Below are positions 60,123-64,000 of a stretch of 64,000 nucleotides of DNA, one piece after another. Source of the stretch: DSVZ01 sp037439785 (lineage in GTDB: Bacteria; Verrucomicrobiota; Verrucomicrobiia; Limisphaerales; J093); assembly GCA_037439785.1 (NCBI GenBank), contig JBBIVJ010000009.1:56803-120802 (forward strand). The letters are read 5' to 3'. The notes under the pieces are model-generated. The model ran no database searches and was not told the origin of the DNA. It saw only the letters and a list, made by a program, of their open reading frames with translations. The translations under genes were made by a program, and so were the position numbers. Numbering within the stretch: the first letter of the stretch is position 1; the number at the start of each line of letters is the position of its first letter.

Positions 60123-60480
60123 GCAAAAGTTGGTCTGCGCTTAACCCGTCCCCCACGGTTGACCCTCCTTCTCCGCTGTCCCCAGCGGTCTTCTCAGCAC
60201 CCCTTGAGCTCTTCAGCGCCCAGAAGAAGAACACAAGGCGTGCCAGGTCCGTGATCCGGGTAGAATTACATGGCAAGGTGCACGCGCAGAGCGAGTTGTG
60301 CACCAGACATCCGCGCGGATCAAATCCGCGCACGGAAGCCGGAGGTGTAATTTGTGCCGACAACGTCACGACTTTCACCGACGGCCGGCTTGTAAGTTCT
60401 GGCATCACCTTGATCACCTGTTGGTTGTGCACGGGAATCGCGTGGCCTTGAATTGTAACTTCACCCGACACCTCCCGGCA
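60123..60480 (-). ncRNA. Candidate structured RNA ending at the terminator
   Basis: Inferred from the terminator and the hairpins listed for the intergenic region; boundaries on the 5' side are unknown. It could be a small RNA or the leader of the DUF3450-TonB operon. No family recognised. Confidence 0.3.
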
Positions 60481-60670
60481 GTGCTCAGTTGCCCGGGCAG
60501 TCAGCAGCCCTGGAGTTCTCGAAACGGCGATGCGCGCCCGGTTGGTGGCCTTGCTCTGATCGCTCCGGCACCCCAGGCCGCTTTTGCCGGGGCGCACGGC
60601 CTCTGGCGCATTGGCAGATGGGGCGGGATATTTCGCGGGGGCACCGCCACGGCGGGAGGAGATTGGGTGA

Positions 60671-60699
60671 TTGTGGCCACCGGCCGGCCGACCTAGCCT
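60671..60699 (+). promoter_or_regulatory. Promoter for the UlaG-like gene
   Basis: TTGTGG - 17 nt - TAGCCT, ending 6 nt before the ATG at 60706; predicts a leaderless message. Confidence 0.45.
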
Positions 60700-60705
60700 C
60701 CGCTC

Positions 60706-61563
60706 ATGATCAAGCCGGTCTTGCAGGACGAGGCCTTCCTGGCAGATGTCGAGGCCGCCCGCCAGCAGCCCGACCATCTGCACCTCTGGTGGTTGGGCCA
60801 GAGCGGCTACCTGCTCCAATGGGCCGGGTGCCACGTCCTGTTGGACCCGTACCTCTCCGACTCCCTCAGCCGGAAATACGCCGGCACGGACAAGCCGCAC
60901 GTTCGCCTCTCCGAGCGCGTCGTGGCCCCCGAGCGGCTGGACTTTGTGGATGTCGTCACCTCCAGCCACAACCACACCGATCACCTGGACCCGGATACGC
61001 TGCGTCCCCTGGCCCGCGCCAACGTGGGCCTGCGTCTGATCTGCGCGCGGGCCAACCTGGCCGAAGCCCTTCAGCGTTCGACCCTGGCCCCGGCGCAGGT
61101 GCTCGGCCTCGACCCCGACCAACCTCCCCGCTGGGTGGCGGTCGGCCCTTTTGAATTCCATGCCGTGCCCGCCGCGCACGAAACCCTCGAGCGCGACGAT
61201 GCCAGACTTTACCGCTTTGTGGGATTCGTTCTGAAGGCCGGCCCGTGTGTGCTTTACCATGCCGGGGACACGGTGCTTTACGCGGAGCAGGTTGAGCGCC
61301 TGCGCCTCTACGGGGTCCAACTGGCCCTGCTGCCGATCAACGGCCGGCTGCCCGAACGGCGCGTGGCGGGGAACCTCTGGGGCCGCGAGGCTGCAGCCCT
61401 GGCGCGGCAAATCGGCGCCGGGCTGGTCGTGCCGTGCCACTACGACCTGTTTGCCTTCAACACCGTCAGCCCGGAGGAATTCGTCGCGGAGTGTCGGCGG
61501 TTGGGGCAGCCGTTTCGGGTGTTGAAATTGGGCGAACGCCTCAGCCTGGAGCCGCCGGCGTAA
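60706..61563 (+). CDS. MBL-fold metallo-hydrolase, UlaG-like
   Basis: A 285-residue cytosolic protein. LHLWWLGQSGYLLQWAGCHV and LLDPYLSDSLSRKYAG start the fold. The metal site is S-S-H-N-H-T-D-H-L-D. Further ligands are in FHAVPAAHETLER, VLYHAGDTVLYAEQVERL and VVPCHYDLFAF, with INGRLPERR between. Resembles L-ascorbate-6-phosphate lactonase UlaG and related lactonases; no ascorbate genes are near, so the substrate is open. It is convergent with the larA gene, separated by 6 bp. Confidence 0.87.
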   Translation: MIKPVLQDEAFLADVEAARQQPDHLHLWWLGQSGYLLQWAGCHVLLDPYLSDSLSRKYAGTDKPHVRLSERVVAPERLDFVDVVTSSHNHTDHLDPDTLRPLARANVGLRLICARANLAEALQRSTLAPAQVLGLDPDQPPRWVAVGPFEFHAVPAAHETLERDDARLYRFVGFVLKAGPCVLYHAGDTVLYAEQVERLRLYGVQLALLPINGRLPERRVAGNLWGREAAALARQIGAGLVVPCHYDLFAFNTVSPEEFVAECRRLGQPFRVLKLGERLSLEPPA

Positions 61564-61569
61564 CGGCCC

Positions 61570-62874
61570 TCAACCAGCCGCGCCGGCCGCGGGCGTGGCG
61601 CCGCCCGCCAGGTAGGGAATCGTCAATGGCCCTTGCGGCAACACCGCCAGCCGGGCGCCCGCCCCGTGGCGGGCCAGTTCCCGGCTGACCCACTCGGCGA
61701 TGTCCGCGCACGGCTCGAGGTGACAGGCGCGGACCACCTCCGGCGACAGCGTGCTGTAAAGCGCCAGGCGGGCGCGCTGACGTACCTGGGCGAGGATTTG
61801 CACCTGCCACTGCTCGGGTTCGACCTGTCCGCTGGCGGTCAACCGCGCCAACCAGGCGTCCAAATCCGAGGTCTGCCGCAGCAGCCGCTCGAACGGACTG
61901 CCTGCCGGCACCCCCTCGCGGCATTCGCAGGCCAGCAGGATGGAACCGCCGGGCCTGACGATGCGCGCCGCTGCGGCCAGGCCCTTGACGCCCTGGTAGA
62001 GATTCAGGTCCAGCGGTGCGCCGCTGTTGGTTGTCACCACCACGTCGAACGGCGCCGGCACCGGCCGCATGGCCGCGCGGCGCACGCACTCGCATCCCGC
62101 CCGGTGCGCCGCGATCAGGTCGCCGGCGAAGACGCCGGTGATTTCGCGCCGTTCATTGAGGGCCACGTTCAGCAGGAAACTCGGCCCCGCGCGCATCGCC
62201 ACTTCCCGCAGTTCCTCCCAGAGCGGGTTGCCCTCGGTGACGCCAAAGGTCGCCTGCGGACTGGCCAGGTTTTCTGGCCGGTGGTTGGCCATGATGCTGG
62301 CCAGCCCGGCGCAACCGGGGATCAAGCCCTTGGGCCCACCGCTGAACCCGGCAAAGAAATGCGGCTCGATGAAGCCGGTCACAATGCGCCAGTCCGCCTC
62401 GACCACGTGCCGGTTCAGGAGGGCCGGCGAGCCGTCCCGCATCCGGCCGATCTCTCGCAGCGAGGCGGCGTCGTGGCAGTCATGATTGAGCACGCGGTAC
62501 CGAGCCGGGACCTCCGGCGTCAGCATCCGCGCCAGCTCGGCGGGCGTGTTGGCGCGGTGGGAGCCGGTCGAATTGAGCAGGGTGATCTGCGACGCCGGCA
62601 CATGACTCAACTCCTCCAGCAACCAAGGGATCAACCGCTCGTTCGGCGTGGCCCGGGTGCTGTCCGTGAAGACCACACAGACCCGGTCGCCGGGCCGGAC
62701 GGCCTGCCGCAGCGGCGGCGCGTCCACCGGCTGGCGCAGGGCCGCCTGCACCGCGGCCTTTTCACCCGCCAGACCGGTGCGGTGCTCCGGCTCAATGACC
62801 GTGGTGACCGCGGCGGGCAGCTCCACCCCCACGCCCCGCTCGCCGTAGGCCAGCCGAACCAAAAGGCTTTTCAC
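61570..62874 (-). CDS. larA: Nickel-dependent lactate racemase family protein
   Basis: A 434-residue protein of the LarA family (DUF2088). All residues that bind the nickel-pincer cofactor in Lactiplantibacillus LarA have counterparts two positions earlier: His106 (STGSHRANT), His172 (EPHFFAGFSG), Lys182 (GGPKGLIPG) and His198 (ANHRPENL). The family includes racemases of lactate, malate and other 2-hydroxyacids. The start is GTG at 62874. Cofactor genes larB, larC and larE are not in the window. It is single, with its own promoter. Confidence 0.9.
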   Translation of the reverse strand: MKSLLVRLAYGERGVGVELPAAVTTVIEPEHRTGLAGEKAAVQAALRQPVDAPPLRQAVRPGDRVCVVFTDSTRATPNERLIPWLLEELSHVPASQITLLNSTGSHRANTPAELARMLTPEVPARYRVLNHDCHDAASLREIGRMRDGSPALLNRHVVEADWRIVTGFIEPHFFAGFSGGPKGLIPGCAGLASIMANHRPENLASPQATFGVTEGNPLWEELREVAMRAGPSFLLNVALNERREITGVFAGDLIAAHRAGCECVRRAAMRPVPAPFDVVVTTNSGAPLDLNLYQGVKGLAAAARIVRPGGSILLACECREGVPAGSPFERLLRQTSDLDAWLARLTASGQVEPEQWQVQILAQVRQRARLALYSTLSPEVVRACHLEPCADIAEWVSRELARHGAGARLAVLPQGPLTIPYLAGGATPAAGAAG

Positions 62875-62880
62875 CCCGCC

Positions 62881-62910
62881 GGTTTACCCGCCCCGCCGCC
62901 TCCCTGACAA
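62881..62910 (-). promoter_or_regulatory. Promoter for larA
   Basis: Minus strand TTGTCA - 18 nt - TAAACC, ending 6 nt before the GTG at 62874. Confidence 0.45.
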
Positions 62911-63336
62911 CCTTGGAAAACCCGGCGGCGCAGTGGGGCAGACCACCTCGTGGCTCGGCCGCCCGCGGGGAGCCGGGCGCGGAAAAATGGCGATCTGCCC
63001 GCACCGGGAGCCCCGGACCTCCCGGTCGTGGAGCGTCATCCGCTGAAGCGCAGCCAGAGGGAAATCGCGGCCCCTCCGGCGATGTACGATCCTTGCTGGA
63101 TTCGGGATCAACCGGCTGCGAGGCCAGGCCGAGGGGCGGAGAGGGAATTGCTGCGGTCGCGGCTGCCGTGCCGGCCTTGCTTCCGGTCGAGGGGAAAGGG
63201 GGCAGCCGCCGGCACGGGGAGATGACCTGTCACGATGCTAAACAACGCAGGATTTGATGGACACAACCGGGGGGCAGAGGTTGAATCAATGCCACAATCA
63301 CACGGGGCAGCCGCGGGCGGGGCAAGGTGAGGGCGG
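62911..63336 (+). other. Intergenic region without recognised gene
   Basis: The stretch between larA and the pseudopilin gene. Open frames on the plus strand have Gly/Pro/Arg-biased, non-conserved-looking composition. No RNA gene or terminator was seen. Confidence 0.4.
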
Positions 63337-63365
63337 TTGGCGGCAAACCCGTGTTGGTGTATGGT
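63337..63365 (+). promoter_or_regulatory. Promoter for the pseudopilin gene
   Basis: TTGGCG - 17 nt - TATGGT, ending 8 nt before the ATG at 63374. Confidence 0.45.
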
Positions 63366-63373
63366 CCAACGTC

Positions 63374-64000
63374 ATGAAGAAAGTCTCCGGTTCACCTGCG
63401 TTGCCGTCTGCCCGCGGCTTCACCCTCATCGAGTTGCTGGTGGTGATCGCGATCATCGCGATCCTGGCGGGGATGCTCCTGCCCGCCCTGTCCAGGGCCA
63501 AGCAGAAGGGTCAGGCCACGTCCTGCCTGAACAACCAGCGCCAGTTGATGATCGCCACCAAGCTCTACGCCGATGATTTCGCCGGTCGTTACCCCCATAC
63601 CTTCCAGGTGCGGGGCAACAACGTCTTCCGCAAGGCCTGGTTCAACTTCCTCAAGCCCTACAGCGACTCGACCAACCTCCTCCTCTGCCCGGTGCGCACC
63701 CGGAAGTTCAAGGAGTTCCTCCAAAACTACCCCAGCGACGCCACGGACAAGGCGGTTTCCAACTACGGCATGAACTTCCGCGTGGGCGGCTGCGACTGGC
63801 CCGGCATCTGGGACGTAAAGGACTGGCCGCCGATGTCCGAGGTCATGGTCCGACAGCCCGCGACCACCGTGCTATACACCGACGCCGGCAGCAAGCCGCT
63901 GAACAGCAAAGACCCGCTCCGCTGCGTGACTCCCTCCACGCCCGAAAAGCCCGGCTGCTGGATCATCCATGACCCCGGTAACGATGCGCCCAACACCGGG
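63374..64000 (+). CDS. Type II secretion/pilin-like prepilin-type protein, 3' end outside window
   Basis: The first 209 codons. The prepilin peptidase site is A-R-G15|F16-T-L-I-E with Glu at mature position 5, followed by the hydrophobic LLVVIAIIAILAGMLLPAL helix. The globular part (SCLNNQRQLMIATKLYADDF, VSNYGMNFRVGG, TTVLYTDAGSK) is of the DUF1559/H-X9-DG type expanded in planctomycetes and verrucomicrobia. These proteins are thought to form extracellular or secretion pseudopili; their cargo is unknown. A promoter lies directly upstream. Confidence 0.9.
   Translation, partial: MKKVSGSPALPSARGFTLIELLVVIAIIAILAGMLLPALSRAKQKGQATSCLNNQRQLMIATKLYADDFAGRYPHTFQVRGNNVFRKAWFNFLKPYSDSTNLLLCPVRTRKFKEFLQNYPSDATDKAVSNYGMNFRVGGCDWPGIWDVKDWPPMSEVMVRQPATTVLYTDAGSKPLNSKDPLRCVTPSTPEKPGCWIIHDPGNDAPNTG

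Larger units (their letters stand above)
59976..60705 (-). other. 730-bp intergenic region with structured, possibly non-coding RNA
   Basis: Between the divergent DUF3450 and UlaG-like genes. Compared with the flanks the sequence looks less GC-rich. On the minus strand it offers a series of hairpins ending in a terminator about 118 bp before the TonB operon start: GGTGCAC/GTGCACC (60277-60304), GCGCGGAT/ATCCGCGC (60313-60331), an outer AATTACA/TGTAATT pairing (60264-60270 with 60345-60351) and CCGCTG/CAGCGG with a GGGA loop (60173-60188). A frame across it exists but shows no recognisable domain. I could not match known riboswitch consensus sequences. Confidence 0.45.

Noticed and set aside
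59662..61440. Long minus-strand frame across the 60.1-60.7 kb region
   Set aside because: It runs through the DUF3450 gene, the terminator and the antisense of the UlaG-like gene. The central part has no recognisable domain, so I treat it as non-coding.
62913..63257. Possible 114-residue plus-strand gene before the pseudopilin gene
   Set aside because: Gly/Arg/Pro-biased, no start signals and no family pattern.

Overview
The window comes from a GC-rich bacterium of the PVC superphylum, most likely a Verrucomicrobiota member; a Limisphaera-like genus is only a guess. Supporting signs are the pseudopilin start with the GFTLIELLVVIAIIAILAG segment, a DUF1844 protein, a 73-residue basic MSKQYNKIQKRRRR protein, an RAYT-type Y1 protein with the C-terminal helix typical of verrucomicrobial copies, a eukaryote-type HisA, an outer membrane served by a TonB system, and dispersed palindromic and TTCGGA-type repeats. 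No rRNA, tRNA, CRISPR array, phage or intact insertion sequence was seen.

Layout. 1-8876 (minus) is a seven-gene set: a CRTAC1-type FG-GAP lipoprotein, two beta-propeller proteins with c-type haem sites, a two-component-type propeller, a Rid-family protein and two amino-acid-type ABC binding proteins with no permease in view. 9027-12681 holds a LmbE-type deacetylase coupled to a RAYT-like protein, a double-ACT protein, and a LON-domain protein coupled to DUF1844. 12751-15686 (plus) carries a coiled-coil membrane protein, purA and uppS. 15726-19116 (minus) is a translationally coupled sugar set: glycoside hydrolase-like protein, PL10 pectate lyase and ROK kinase. 19599-23351 encodes an active/inactive M16 peptidase pair. 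23442-28432 has mtnP, glmS, glgC and a metallo-hydrolase. 29051-34969 has murJ, hisA, hrpB and a GDPD-like protein.

RNase P RNA lies at 35136-35543. It is followed by a VOC protein, a frameshifted DUF4365-STAND NTPase-TPR gene (36031-38333, possible antiphage sensor), a ceramidase-like enzyme, a three-gene ABC exporter (39754-43090), a 192-bp tandem repeat, a radical SAM enzyme, a two-gene Rieske/cytochrome b-c complex (44947-47300), a small basic protein, a SecD-P1-like lipoprotein and an M23 peptidase. 49580-59975 (minus) is a complete TonB energisation operon (DUF3450, two ExbB, ExbD, TonB, TPR) leading into a TonB-dependent receptor and a beta-helix protein. The window ends with a structured intergenic region containing a strong minus-strand terminator, a UlaG-like hydrolase, a LarA racemase and the start of a pseudopilin gene.

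Two general features stand out. Many genes have a promoter of the form TTGNCN - 16-18 nt - TANNNT only 6-14 nt before the start codon, which predicts leaderless or nearly leaderless mRNAs. Palindromic REP-like repeats have entered or duplicated around genes; in the second M16 gene (and perhaps the TonB receptor) they form an in-frame N-terminal extension ahead of the signal peptide.
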